Below are positions 8,870 to 18,600 of a stretch of 64,000 nt of DNA, piece after piece. Position 1 is the stretch's first letter. The number at the start of each line of letters is the position of its first letter. This DNA is from Kaistella treverensis. Its GTDB lineage: Bacteria > Bacteroidota > Bacteroidia > Flavobacteriales > Weeksellaceae. The translations under genes and the position numbers were made by a program. Under the pieces are notes generated by a model. It was not told the DNA's origin and searched no databases. It saw only the letters and a program-made list of their open reading frames with translations. The DNA is taken from the NCBI RefSeq assembly GCF_900114045.1, contig NZ_FORQ01000002.1:496001-560000 (forward strand), in the 5' to 3' direction.

Positions 8870-9497
8870 TTACAAAAATTTAAAGAGTTTTTCCGTGGGT
8901 TTCCGCACTTTTTTTAAGGTTTGATGAGTGTCTTCCTGCGAACGGTAACCTAAAGCTAACGTCACCGCAACTTTTTCATTTTCAGGATCTAAACCTAAAA
9001 TCTGGTCGATGATTTCCTGCCGAAAACCTTCCATCGGGCAAGTATCTACATTTTCCAGCGCCGCGGCAAACATCAGGTTTCCCAAAACAATATAGCATTG
9101 TTTTTCGGCCCAAACCATAATTTCTTCGGGCGACAAACGGTTCATGTGACTGTCGATGCTTTGGCGGAAGGGATTTAAATTTTCTACCGGAATTTCTCTG
9201 GTCGCGGAAATATGCTTGAAATAATCGCCGATATATTCATTCCCAATTTTGTTTTTCGAAACAATCGCGATTAAATGGGAACACGTGGAAATTTGGGACG
9301 GATTGTAAAAAGCCGGAATCAGTTTTTCTTTGATTTCCGCGCTTTGCGCGATGATGATTTTGTACGGCTGCAAACCAAGCGAACTCGCGGAAAGTCTGGC
9401 AGCTTCCAGAATCTGGTAAAGCGCGTCGGCAGAAACTGTTTTTTCGGGGTCGAATTTCTTTACCGAATATCTTTTTTGCAATGCATCCAGGTAATTC
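8870..9497 (-). CDS. Nitroreductase family NAD(P)H-dependent oxidoreductase
   Basis: 209 residues starting at the ATG at 9499-9497 (the true 5' base is 9499). FMN-dependent flavoprotein fold of the nitroreductase family: the N-terminal RYSVKKFDPE, the LEAARLSASSLGLQPYK FMN-binding segment, the central AEKQCYIVLGNLMFAA helix and the C-terminal ALGYRSQED are family hallmarks. Such enzymes reduce nitroaromatics or quinones with NAD(P)H; the natural substrate is unknown. An exact -7 box (TATCTTTG) ends only 4 nt before the ATG, so the mRNA is probably leaderless. Downstream, after 36 nt, is nadB on the same strand; readthrough into nadB is possible. Confidence 0.9.
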
Positions 9498-9503
9498 ATT
9501 GAA

Positions 9504-9511
9504 CAAAGATA
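9504..9511 (-). promoter_or_regulatory. -7 promoter box TATCTTTG, 4 nt from the ATG (leaderless candidate)
   Basis: Exact TAnnTTTG box; only TTCA separates it from the nitroreductase ATG, so transcription would begin at or next to the start codon. No consensus -33 TTG was found at the usual spacing. Confidence 0.7.
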
Positions 9512-9567
9512 ATTAAATGCGCTGAAAGATTTTGACGGAACTGTTCACGCAACCGATTTGCAAAAGA

Positions 9568-9846
9568 GAAAAAAGTGCCAATAGAACCGCTAAAATTTTT
9601 GAAATTTAAAAAACGCCACGAATGCACGAATATCTTGGTTTATTCAAAATTGAAAAATCTGCCAATAAAACCGGAAGATTTTAGATAATTAAAAATTCAC
9701 GAATGCACGAATATCTTGGTTTGTTCAAAACCGAAAAATTTCCCAATAAAACCGCTAAAATTTTAGATAATTAAAAAATGCAACGAACGCACGAATATTT
9801 AATTCATCAAATCCCAAAAAATTTGCCGCTAAAACACCGAATTTTT
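9568..9846. repeat. Second array of the ~80-bp intergenic repeat, inverted relative to the first
   Basis: The 347-bp gap 9500-9846 holds about 3.3 tandem units of 82-84 bp. Each unit reads (G/C)CCAATAAAACCGCTAAAAT, then an AT arm with TTTAGATAATTAAAAA, then CACGAATGCACGAATAT (9617-9632, 9697-9712, degenerate 9782-9797), then TTGGTTTATTCAAAA. A final partial unit (GCCGCTAAAACACCGAAT) abuts the rnhA stop. The CACGAATGCACGAAT core is the reverse complement of the core in the 6997-7265 array. Confidence 0.82.
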
Positions 9847-10329
9847 TTAAAACAATCCGCCGCTTTTTTGTGCCTCGAAAAATTCATCGGTTGCTAAAGG
9901 TTTTTTTTGCGCAGCTTTTACCGCAAGCTGGTCACAGATTTCGTTTTCCGGATGCCCGGCGTGGCCTTTTACCCAGTGAAATGTTGGATTATGCGCTTTT
10001 AAAAGCGGCACAATTCTCCGCCATAAATCGGGGTTTTTTACGTTTTTAAAACCTTTTTTTATCCAGCCGAAAATCCATTTCTGGTTGATGGCATCTGAAA
10101 CATATTTGCTGTCGGTGTAAATGTGAATGTCGTTTTCGGTGGATTTCAGTTTTTCCAGCGCCACAATCACCGCCAGAAGTTCCATGCGGTTGTTAGTCGT
10201 AAGGCGAAAACCTGCGGAATAGCGTTTTTCGTAGTTTTTTTCAGGAACTTTCATGACGATGCCGTAGCCACCTTTTCCCGGATTCCCGCTACAGGCGCCG
10301 TCGGTAAAAATCTCGATTTTAAGGCTCAT
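9847..10329 (-). CDS. rnhA: Ribonuclease HI
   Basis: 160 residues, standard size. It degrades the RNA strand of RNA:DNA hybrids (primers, R-loops). The catalytic residues are all present: Asp in IFTDGACSGNPGKGG (residue 10), Glu in NNRMELLAV, Asp in IYTDSKYV and the last Asp in NEICDQLAVKAA; the His-containing flexible loop VKGHAGHPEN is also intact. The gene starts 2 nt after the dnaB stop on the same strand, so it is almost certainly cotranscribed with dnaB from the promoter at 11926-11933. Confidence 0.97.
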   Translation of the reverse strand: MSLKIEIFTDGACSGNPGKGGYGIVMKVPEKNYEKRYSAGFRLTTNNRMELLAVIVALEKLKSTENDIHIYTDSKYVSDAINQKWIFGWIKKGFKNVKNPDLWRRIVPLLKAHNPTFHWVKGHAGHPENEICDQLAVKAAQKKPLATDEFFEAQKSGGLF

Positions 10330-10331
10330 TT

Positions 10332-11921
10332 CTAAAACTGAAAATCGTCGTCGTCGTCAAGGTCGTTCATGGACGAACCCGAAAGATTTTTATTGTCGCT
10401 AATATCGAAAGCTGCGCCTGGATCGATGGTGGTTTTAATTTTTTCAAAACCGCTCGGCGCGTCTTGCTGTCCGAAATTAGAAGATTCATAACCATATCCG
10501 CCGCCAAATAAATCCAGATCGGCGAATTTCGCGATGTTTTTGTAGAAAGACATTCTTACGTCGGCAGTTGCACCGTTCCGGTGTTTTGCGATAATCAGTT
10601 CTGCCTGATTTTCCGTAGAAGATTCCGCTCCGTCTTCGTCATTGTCCCAGGTCGAGATTTTATAATATTCCGGACGGAAAATAAAAGAAACGATATCCGC
10701 ATCCTGCTCGATCGCACCGGATTCCCGAAGGTCGGAAAGCATCGGTCTTTTTCCCGGACGCGTTTCCACACTTCGCGAAAGCTGCGAAAGCGCAATTACA
10801 GGAACGTTCAATTCTTTAGCAATCGCTTTTAAGGAACGTGAGATCATAGCGATTTCCTGTTCACGGTTTCCTGCGCCACCTTTTCCAGAATTGGCGGTCA
10901 TCAGCTGAAGATAATCCACCATGATGATTTTCACGCCGTGCTGCATCACAAGTCTTCGGCATTTCGCACGGAAATCAAAAACGGAAAGTGACGGTGTTTC
11001 ATCGATATATAAAGGAGCGTTTTCTAACGCCGAAACGTTGGAGAACAATCTTTGCCATTCTTCATCAGACATTTGTCCTTTGCGAAGTTTTTCCGAAGAG
11101 ATTCCGGTTTCGGAGGCAATCATTCTGGTAATCAGCTGAACTGATGCCATCTCAAGTGAAAACAAAGCCAACGGCACATTGTGTTCAACAGCAATATTCC
11201 TTGCCATGGAGAGCAAAAATGCGGTTTTACCCATCGCCGGACGCGCGGCGATGATAATTAAATCTGAGTTTTGCCAGCCACCTGTTTCTTTGTCAATATC
11301 TTTAAATCCTGACGGAATTCCGGAAATACCTTCTTTATCTTTTAAAGCTTTGATGGTTTCAATAGCCTGCGTAACCAAAGTATTCGCAGTGTCGAAACCT
11401 TTTTTGATGGTTCCGTTGGTGATTTCGAAAAATGACTGTTCGGCTTTGTCCAGAAGTTCGAAAACGTCGGTCGATTCTTTATATGAACTATCGATAACGT
11501 TAGCGGAAACATTGATGAGGCTTCGAAGGATGAATTTTTCCAGAATTACACGCACGTGATATTCGATATGCGCGCTGGATGAAACACCCATTGTTAAATC
11601 GATGATATAATGATCGCCGCCCGCAAAAGCCAATTTTTCAGTTTTTTTCAGTTCCTGGATTACGGTCATTAAATCCACCGGATGATTTCCTTCAAAAAGT
11701 CGCACTATAGCACGAAAAATTTCCTGGTGCCGCGGATCGTAAAAAACCTCCGGCGTCAGCAAGTCAATCGAGTAGTCGAGACCTTTTTTGTCAATAAGAA
11801 ATGTACCGATGACGAGTTTCTCGAATTCGATGGCGTTCGGCGGCATTTTGCCGTCGGAAATCGAGAGTTCTTTAGCAAAATTCCCGTGGATTAGCGATGA
11901 TAAAGTTTCCTTCTGGGTCAT
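10332..11921 (-). CDS. dnaB: Replicative DNA helicase
   Basis: 529 residues. Hexameric 5'-3' helicase that unwinds the replication fork and recruits primase. The N-terminal domain (about 20-125) begins PPNAIEFEKLVIGTFLI; the RecA-like domain has Walker A AARPAMGKTAF near residue 225, Walker B IIMVDYLQLM near 335 and the ALSQLSRSVETR segment. The C-terminus carries a long, acidic, glycine-containing tail ending DLDDDDDFQF, longer than in enterobacterial DnaB. No intein is present. An exact -7 box lies just 4 nt before the ATG. rnhA follows after 2 nt. Confidence 0.97.
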   Translation of the reverse strand: MTQKETLSSLIHGNFAKELSISDGKMPPNAIEFEKLVIGTFLIDKKGLDYSIDLLTPEVFYDPRHQEIFRAIVRLFEGNHPVDLMTVIQELKKTEKLAFAGGDHYIIDLTMGVSSSAHIEYHVRVILEKFILRSLINVSANVIDSSYKESTDVFELLDKAEQSFFEITNGTIKKGFDTANTLVTQAIETIKALKDKEGISGIPSGFKDIDKETGGWQNSDLIIIAARPAMGKTAFLLSMARNIAVEHNVPLALFSLEMASVQLITRMIASETGISSEKLRKGQMSDEEWQRLFSNVSALENAPLYIDETPSLSVFDFRAKCRRLVMQHGVKIIMVDYLQLMTANSGKGGAGNREQEIAMISRSLKAIAKELNVPVIALSQLSRSVETRPGKRPMLSDLRESGAIEQDADIVSFIFRPEYYKISTWDNDEDGAESSTENQAELIIAKHRNGATADVRMSFYKNIAKFADLDLFGGGYGYESSNFGQQDAPSGFEKIKTTIDPGAAFDISDNKNLSGSSMNDLDDDDDFQF

Positions 11922-11925
11922 GGGA

Positions 11926-11933
11926 CAAAGATA
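11926..11933 (-). promoter_or_regulatory. -7 promoter box TATCTTTG, 4 nt from the dnaB ATG (leaderless candidate)
   Basis: Exact TAnnTTTG; only TCCC separates it from the dnaB start codon. Predicts a leaderless dnaB-rnhA transcript. -33 element not evident. Confidence 0.7.
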
Positions 11934-12040
11934 GTTTTTTTAGTGTTTTAAGGCGAAGAATTAATCAACATTCATCAGCTTATTATAATTAATGTGCTGA
12001 TGCTCAATAAGCTAAAGTGTTGATAAGTCGGAAGGAGACT

Positions 12041-12138
12041 GGTTTTCATTCTAGCCCGGATCGCAATGGATACTGAAATTTCGGGAGCAATGAAGAGCCG
12101 GTCGGAAATTTGTAAGAAGCGAAAATCTTGTTGCTCCT
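12041..12138. repeat. Possible dispersed element with imperfect inverted ends
   Basis: In the 224-bp dnaB-MFS gap a more GC-rich patch starts with CTAGCCCGGATCGCAATGG and holds a 7-bp inverted repeat GGAGCAA (12084-12090) / TTGCTCC (12131-12137). The CCCGGAT...GCAAT wording resembles the GC-rich patch at 61070-61140, so both may be decayed copies of one interspersed repeat. Low certainty. Confidence 0.35.
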
Positions 12139-12145
12139 AAAAAAT

Positions 12146-13384
12146 TTAATAGTTCATTTTTCGGAGTTTCGGAACGGTGGTTCCCACCAAAATTGCAATT
12201 AAAACCGTCATCGTACCGCCAAAAACCACCGAGCGCACCACGCCGAAAAGTTTCGCCGCAACGCCACTTTCGAACTGTCCCATTTCATTACTCGACATGA
12301 TGAAAATGGAATTTACACTTAAAACCCTGCCGCGGATATGATCCGGCGTTTTCAGTTGTACGATGGTGCCGCGGATGACGACCGAAATACCATCCAACAT
12401 TCCGCTCGCGACGAGCAGGAAGAAGGAAAGCCAGTACAATTTCGACAAGCCAAAACCGATGATGCAGAGACCGAAACCGGCGACCGCCACCAGTAATATT
12501 TTGCCTTGATTTTTGGTGAGCGGAACGAAAGCTAAAGTCATTATGATGCACATCGAACCGATGTCGGAAGCGGCATTGAGCAAACCGAAACCTTCGGAAC
12601 CGACTTTTAAAATATCGGTTGCAAATACGGGAATCATTGCCACAGCGCCGCCGAAAAGTACCGCGAACATATCAAGACATAGTGCGCCCAAAATTTCTTT
12701 GGTTTTGTAAATATATGCCAGACCTTCTTTCATACTTTTTACCACGCCAAGCGTTCTGTCGCTGTTTTCGGAAGGATGCTGTTTCAGAAACCAAAAGAAC
12801 ATCGAGGCGAAAATCATGACACCGACAATGACTAAAATGGTGCCGGAAATATTAACCCAATGAATTAAAAAGCCGCCCAGTGCGTGCCCAGAGACAGATG
12901 CGGTAAGAAAAGTTGCCTGGTTTAAGGTAATGGCGTTTGGAAGTTTTTCTCGGGTCACGATTTTCGGGATCATCGCTGGGACAATCGGTCCGATAAATGC
13001 GCGGCAAAAACCCGTGCAGAAAATAATGGCGTAAATGAAGTAAGAAATCTGCAGATTGGTGAGATGCATGAAACTGCTGCCAAAAAACGCGGGAATGGCG
13101 AGCAAACCGATGAGGAAAACGTAGGCGTAATTGCAGATAAGCAGCAGTTTTTTCTTTTCAGAATTATCGATGACATGACCGGCGTACAAAGCCGTGGAAA
13201 GTGCAGGAATAACTTCCGACAAACCAATCAAACCGATGGCAAATGGATCGTTTGTTAACTTGTAAATCCACCAACCCATGAGTGTTGCCAGCATTCGGAA
13301 AGATAAAACCAAAAAAAAGCGACCTGACATGAGGTTGCGGAATTCGGGGATTTTTAAGGTATGCAGAGGTTGAAGTGAAATCAT
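12146..13384 (-). CDS. MFS transporter (putative exporter)
   Basis: 412 residues with about 12 hydrophobic segments and the inner MFS signature region between helices 2 and 3 (YAGHVIDNSEKKKLLL, an aspartate/basic loop). The overall pattern (short cytoplasmic N-terminus, GLIGLSEVIPALSTALYAG in helices 1-2) matches the family around enterobactin exporter EntS and other drug/siderophore exporters. The substrate cannot be inferred. It lies in the inner membrane and uses proton coupling. Its -7 box (TAATTTTG) ends 4 nt before the ATG; the divergent SMR exporter gene starts 86 nt away, so two efflux genes share one short intergenic region. Confidence 0.85.
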   Translation of the reverse strand: MISLQPLHTLKIPEFRNLMSGRFFLVLSFRMLATLMGWWIYKLTNDPFAIGLIGLSEVIPALSTALYAGHVIDNSEKKKLLLICNYAYVFLIGLLAIPAFFGSSFMHLTNLQISYFIYAIIFCTGFCRAFIGPIVPAMIPKIVTREKLPNAITLNQATFLTASVSGHALGGFLIHWVNISGTILVIVGVMIFASMFFWFLKQHPSENSDRTLGVVKSMKEGLAYIYKTKEILGALCLDMFAVLFGGAVAMIPVFATDILKVGSEGFGLLNAASDIGSMCIIMTLAFVPLTKNQGKILLVAVAGFGLCIIGFGLSKLYWLSFFLLVASGMLDGISVVIRGTIVQLKTPDHIRGRVLSVNSIFIMSSNEMGQFESGVAAKLFGVVRSVVFGGTMTVLIAILVGTTVPKLRKMNY

Positions 13385-13388
13385 GGCG

Positions 13389-13396
13389 CAAAATTA
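13389..13396 (-). promoter_or_regulatory. -7 promoter box TAATTTTG, 4 nt from the MFS ATG (leaderless candidate)
   Basis: Exact TAnnTTTG box on the minus strand; only CGCC separates it from the ATG. Confidence 0.65.
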
Positions 13397-13458
13397 GATT
13401 TTCAGCATGAAATTTTACCGGCTAAAAGGCAGGATTTTTTAAAATTAAATTAAAAATT

Positions 13459-13466
13459 TACCTTTG
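13459..13466 (+). promoter_or_regulatory. -7 promoter box TACCTTTG, 4 nt from the SMR ATG (leaderless candidate)
   Basis: Exact TAnnTTTG; only ACGC separates it from the ATG at 13471, so there is no room for a leader or a guanidine riboswitch. Confidence 0.7.
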
Positions 13467-13470
13467 ACGC

Positions 13471-13809
13471 ATGAACTGGATTTTACTCATTATCGGCGGA
13501 TTATTCGAAACCGGATTTGCGCTGTGCCTCGGAAAAGCACAGGAAACTACAGGAAAAGAAAGCTATTTCTGGTGGTTGGGTTTTGCGGTTTCGCTGTTTC
13601 TGAGTATGTTTCTGCTTTACAAAGCGATTTCGGTTGGCTCGCAACCGCTTCCCATCGGGACGGCCTACGCTGTCTGGACTGGAATTGGCGCTGTAGGTGC
13701 TGTTTTTACCGGAATTTTGCTTTTTAATGAACCAATTACTTTCTGGCGGATGTTTTTTGTTTTCACCTTAATTGCGTCGGTTGTAGGTTTAAAAGCAGTT
13801 TCGAACTGA
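13471..13809 (+). CDS. SMR family efflux transporter (SugE/Gdx-like)
   Basis: 112 residues, four transmembrane helices, the small multidrug resistance fold. The essential membrane glutamate is Glu13 in GGLFETGFALCLGK, and the helix-3 segment GTAYAVWTGIGAVGAVFTGILLF is the best family signature, of the kind shared by SugE/Gdx guanidinium exporters and related SMR drug exporters. The helix 1-2 loop (QETTGKES) is slightly longer than usual. It acts as an antiparallel dimer in the inner membrane, exchanging a small cation for protons. The substrate class (guanidinium or quaternary ammonium) is not decidable here. It is divergent from the MFS exporter and convergent with the GH3 gene, 4 nt away. 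Confidence 0.88.
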   Translation: MNWILLIIGGLFETGFALCLGKAQETTGKESYFWWLGFAVSLFLSMFLLYKAISVGSQPLPIGTAYAVWTGIGAVGAVFTGILLFNEPITFWRMFFVFTLIASVVGLKAVSN

Positions 13810-13813
13810 AAAG

Positions 13814-15313
13814 TTATTTTTTAAATTTTCCTAGGAAATCGCCGATTTTTCTGTCATTTGCCAATCTTGGAATTTTGTTCTGTCCACCTAATTTTCCTTC
13901 AGATTTGGCGTAATCCTGAAAAGCATTTTTTTTCAAGTTGGTGATGATTAAAGGCTGCAAAATTTTGCCGGAAATTAAATCATCATAATAGGTGTTTCGT
14001 TTCCGCATTTCACCATCCAGAAAATCGCGAAAATTTGCCAAATCAGCCGGTTCTTTTTCAAATTCGATAAACCATTCGTGGTACGGCAAACCTTCTGTTG
14101 GATTTACTTGCGGCGCCAGGTGAAACTCCGTAATTTGCGCAGGCATTTTTTCAACGGTGGCTTTTAAAGCTTCCTCAACTTCAAACGCGATCACGTGTTC
14201 ACCAAAAGCAGAAGTGAAATGTTTCGTCCGCCCCGAAACCAAAATCCTGTACGGATTTTTTGAAATAAACCTCACCACATCGCCGATGGAATACGCCCAC
14301 AATCCGGAATTGGTCGTTAAAATTAAAGCGTAATCTTTGTGAAGTTCAACATCCTTTAAAGTTAACCTTCGCGCATTTTGTTTTCCAAACTCTTCCAACG
14401 GAATAAATTCATAAAAAATCCCGTGATTGGTGAGCAATAAAAGTCCTTCTTTTTCAAAATCATCCTGAAAAGCAAAAAATCCTTCACTTGCCGGAAATGT
14501 CTGCAGCGTATCGACATTTTTTCCGAGCAATTCGGTCATTTTTTCGCGATATGGCTCATAATTCACGCCGCCGGTGATGATGAGCTGAAGATTCGGGAAA
14601 AGCTCCGTGATTTTCTTGCCGTTTCTTTCGATTAATTTTTCAAAATACATAATGAGCCACGGCGGTATGCCGGAAATCAACGTCATGTTTTCTTTTTCGG
14701 TTTCCTTTACAATCGCATCAACTTTGGTTTCCCAATCTTCGATGAGGTTTGTTTCCAGACTTGGTAAACGGTTTTTCTGTAAATAAGAAGGAATGTGGTG
14801 CGCCACAATTCCGGAAAGTCGCCCGGTTTTTACGCCGTAAATTTCTTCAAGTTCCGGACTTCCTTGCAGGAAAATCATTTTTCCCGCTACAAAATCAGCA
14901 TTATTTTTCTGTGCGATATAATGAAAAATAGCGCTTTGAGCGGCAGCAAGTTGATAGGGCATTCCTTCTTTAGAAATCGGAATGTATTTCGCGCCCGACG
15001 TTGTGCCGGAGGTTTTCGCAAAATATTCCGGTGTTCCCGTCCACAAAATATCGCGCTGGCCCTTTTTTACTTTTTCGATGTAAGGTTTCAGTTCTTCGTA
15101 ATCGGCGACGGGAACTTTCTCCTGAAAATCTTCGATGTATTTGATGTCTTCGAAGTGGTGATGACGGCCAAACAAAGTTTTTTCCGCGGTTTTAACTAAA
15201 GAAAGCAACAGTTTTTGCTGATCTTCAATGGAATTTTCTTTAAAAGTTTTGGTGCCTTTTACGTGATTTTTTGCCCAAATAAGGGCGATATTTTTCTTCA
15301 GAAAATTTAGCAT
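13814..15313 (-). CDS. GH3 auxin-responsive-promoter family protein
   Basis: 499 residues, typical for bacterial GH3-family members of the adenylate-forming superfamily. The ATP/phosphate loop KTSGTTSGAKYIPIS lies near residue 105, the ITGGVNYEPYREKM segment near 255, the SEGFFAFQ motif near 275 and the hinge ILVSGRTKHFTSAFGEHV near 360. Plant members conjugate amino acids to acyl hormones; the bacterial substrate is unknown, so only an acyl-adenylating ligase activity is suggested. The gene is common in flavobacteria. An exact -7 box ends 4 nt before the ATG. Confidence 0.9.
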   Translation of the reverse strand: MLNFLKKNIALIWAKNHVKGTKTFKENSIEDQQKLLLSLVKTAEKTLFGRHHHFEDIKYIEDFQEKVPVADYEELKPYIEKVKKGQRDILWTGTPEYFAKTSGTTSGAKYIPISKEGMPYQLAAAQSAIFHYIAQKNNADFVAGKMIFLQGSPELEEIYGVKTGRLSGIVAHHIPSYLQKNRLPSLETNLIEDWETKVDAIVKETEKENMTLISGIPPWLIMYFEKLIERNGKKITELFPNLQLIITGGVNYEPYREKMTELLGKNVDTLQTFPASEGFFAFQDDFEKEGLLLLTNHGIFYEFIPLEEFGKQNARRLTLKDVELHKDYALILTTNSGLWAYSIGDVVRFISKNPYRILVSGRTKHFTSAFGEHVIAFEVEEALKATVEKMPAQITEFHLAPQVNPTEGLPYHEWFIEFEKEPADLANFRDFLDGEMRKRNTYYDDLISGKILQPLIITNLKKNAFQDYAKSEGKLGGQNKIPRLANDRKIGDFLGKFKK

Positions 15314-15317
15314 AGCA

Positions 15318-15325
15318 CAAATTTA
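15318..15325 (-). promoter_or_regulatory. -7 promoter box TAAATTTG, 4 nt from the GH3 ATG (leaderless candidate)
   Basis: Exact TAnnTTTG; only TGCT separates it from the ATG at 15313. Confidence 0.7.
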
Positions 15326-15379
15326 AACCAAAATATAAAACGGTTGAAAATATTCAGTGTTTCCGCGGGAATTTAAATC

Positions 15380-15439
15380 GAGAAAAGAAGAAAGAACAAA
15401 GAAGAGAGAAGGAAAAAGGAAAAAGGAAAAGGAAAAAAA
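15380..15439 (+). repeat. Polypurine low-complexity tract
   Basis: Sixty nucleotides of almost pure purine (a single C at 15397) ending in iterated GGAAAAA units (15410-15439), in the gap between the GH3 gene and mfd. It is non-coding. Two AGCAGCCAAAAAATTC / AGCGGCAAAAAAT words follow at 15448 and 15507. Confidence 0.8.
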
Positions 15440-15527
15440 TACCAGAAAGCAGCCAAAAAATTCGGAAAAAGTTTTTCTAAAGAAAATCTGGAAAAAAATG
15501 CCAGAAAAGCGGCAAAAAATATTTCCG

Positions 15528-15535
15528 TAAATTTG
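15528..15535 (+). promoter_or_regulatory. -7 promoter box TAAATTTG of mfd
   Basis: Exact TAnnTTTG box 77 nt before the chosen mfd ATG; it implies a 5' leader of about 70 nt. No consensus -33. Confidence 0.55.
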
Positions 15536-15612
15536 CGACGTCGCACACGGTTTCGGATTTGTCCCGAAATCGCTTTTTTCGTTTCACGACATTATTTTCT
15601 TCAGAAATATTT

Positions 15613-18600
15613 ATGCAATTAAAAAATATCACCGAAACATTTTTGCCTCAATTGCTTCATTTGGGATTTGGCAAAGAACTTTTTACCGAACTGGACAAAA
15701 ACCGGCATTTGGCGGTGAAATCGTTTGCAGGTTCTTCGCCGTCGGTTTTTGCGGCGGAGCTTTTTTTAATCAAGAAAAAATCAATTCTTTTTCTCACCGA
15801 TGATAAAGAAGATGCGCTGTATATCACCTCGGAGCTGGAAGATTTACTCGGTAAAGAAAACGTGCTGTATTTTCCGCCGACACATTTAGATCCATATCAA
15901 ATCGAAAAAACACAAAATGCAAATTTGGTTTTGCGTACTGAGGTTCTGAACAGAATTCACAACGACAAAAAGCCGCGCGTGATGGTGGCGCCTTTTGCTT
16001 CACTTGCGGAAAAAGTGATGAAAAAAGAAGATTTCAAAGCCATTTCGCATACGATTAAAAGCGGTGATCACCTTGATTTTGATTTTACGGAAGAATTGCT
16101 ACATCAGTTTAATTTTAATTTGACGGATTTTGTGTCGGAACCCGGCGAATTTTCTGTGCGTGGTGGGATTGTGGACGTTTTTTCCTATTCTAATGAAGAG
16201 CCGTACCGCATTACTTTTTTCGGAAACGAGGTGGAAAGCATCAAAACTTTCGATATTGAAACGCAGCTCTCGAAATCTAAAGTGAAAGAATTTCAGCTGG
16301 TTTCTAACATGAATTTTTCGGCGATTGGAAAGAAAGTATCTTTGTTTGATCTGGCACCGAAAGATTTAGTTGTAGTGACAAAAAATGCTTTTGCAGGTTT
16401 TAATTTTATTAAAAATTTCTATGAAAAGGCGGAAGAAAATTTTGGAAAATTAAGCACGGAAATTAAGCACCAAAAACCAGACGAACTTTTTGTTTCGGAA
16501 GATGATTTTTCGAAAGACATCAATAAATTTGAGTGGATTGATTTTACTTTGCAGGAAGTGAAAGGCAGCGATGCCGCCGTCATCCAACTGAACCAAACGC
16601 CGCAGCCCAGCTTTCATAAAAAGTTTGACATGCTGCAGGAAGATCTGGAAGAAAAGCAAAATGAAGGTTTTGAAACCTGGATTTCCTTTTCCACCGAAAA
16701 ACAGAAAGAGAGACTGGAAGCGATTTTTGAAGAACTGGAAAAAAATGTGCCTTTTAAGTCTTTTAAATCTGAACTGCACGAAGGTTTTGTAGATTTTGAG
16801 CACAAAATTTCGGTGTATACCGATCACCAGATTTTCGACCGTTACCAAAGATATAAAGCCAAAAATACTTTTGCGAAATCGGAGCAGATTACGCTGAAAG
16901 ATTTAATGCAGATGAAAGTCGGAGATTATATTGCGCACATCGACCATGGAATCGGGAAATTTATGGGTTTGGTGAAAGTGAATAATAATGGCAAAATTCA
17001 GGAATGTTTTAAGCTGGTTTATAAAAACGGCGATTTGCTCTATGTGAGCATCCACTCATTGAATAAAATTTCGAAATATAACGGCCCAGACGGCCGTGAA
17101 ATCGTTTTATCGAAACTCGGTTCGCCCGCCTGGAAATCTTTAAAACAAAAAACAAAAGCGAAAGTCAAGCAAATTGCTTTTGATTTAATCCGACTTTACG
17201 CTGAAAGAAAAACAGCGAAAGGATTTGCTTTTAAACCAGATTCTTACCTCCAAAATGAACTGGAAGCCAGTTTTATTTATGATGATACGCCGGATCAGGA
17301 AAAAGCGACGATCGATGTGAAAACTGATATGGAAAATGAAACCGTAATGGATCGCCTGATTTGTGGCGATGTAGGTTTCGGGAAAACAGAAATTGCGATT
17401 CGCGCTGCTTTTAAAGCTGCGACCGATGGGAAACAGGTGGCGATTTTGGTGCCGACAACGATTCTGGCTTTTCAGCATTATCGTAGTTTTATGGAAAGGC
17501 TGAAAGATTTTCCGGTGACGATTTCTTATATGAACCGGTTTAGATCTGCTAAACAGAAAGCGGAAACTTTGGAAGGTTTAAAATCCGGAAAAATTGATAT
17601 TGTCATCGGAACTCATCAACTCGTGGGAAATTCGGTGAAATTCAAAGATTTGGGACTTTTAATCATTGATGAGGAACACAAATTCGGCGTTTCGGTAAAA
17701 GACAAACTGAAAACCATAAAAAGCAACGTTGATACATTAACATTAACGGCGACACCGATTCCGCGTACTTTACAATTTTCTTTAATGGCCGCGCGCGATC
17801 TTTCGGTCATTAAAACGCCGCCGCCAAACCGCCAGCCGGTGGAAACGCAAATTGTTGGTTTTAATGAAGAAATTATCCGCGATGCGATTTCTTACGAACT
17901 TCAGCGTGATGGCCAGGTTTATTTCATTAATAACAGAATTGAAAATCTGAAAGATATTGCAGGTTTAATTCAGCGCCTGGTTCCTGATGCAAAGGTGATT
18001 ACCGGTCACGGACAGATGGACGGGAAGCAGCTGGAACGCAATGTTTTGGATTTTATGGAAGGTAAATATGACGTGCTTGTTTCCACTACCATTATCGAAA
18101 GTGGTGTCGATGTGCCGAATGCGAACACGATTTTCATTAATGATGCGCAGCGGTTTGGTATGGCAGATATTCACCAGATGCGCGGCCGTGTTGGAAGGAG
18201 CAACCGGAAAGCATTTTGTTTTTTGATTACACCGCCGTTTGATATGGTGACTTCTGATGCACGAAAAAGATTGGAGGCGATTGAACAGTTTTCGGATTTG
18301 GGAAGCGGTTTTCAGATTGCGATGAAAGATTTGGAAATTCGTGGCGCCGGCGATTTATTGGGTGGTGAACAGAGCGGTTTTATCAATGAAATGGGTTTTG
18401 ACACGTACCAGAAAATTATGCAGGAAGCGCTGGAGGAACTTCAAAATGATGAGGAATTCGAAGATTTATTTGATAATGAGGAAGACCGAAAAAAGCTTTT
18501 CAAATCGAATAAAGAGGTGAACATTGATACCGACTTGGAATTGATGTTGCCGGATTCCTATGTTCAAAGTATTGAAGAAAGACTTTCGCTGTACCAAAAA

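Noticed and set aside
13459-13470. Guanidine riboswitch upstream of the SMR exporter
   Set aside because: The -7 box ends 4 nt before the ATG, leaving no leader RNA.
15559-15612. TTG start giving an 18-residue longer Mfd
   Set aside because: The extension is unlike the family N-terminus and the ATG at 15613 begins the expected sequence.
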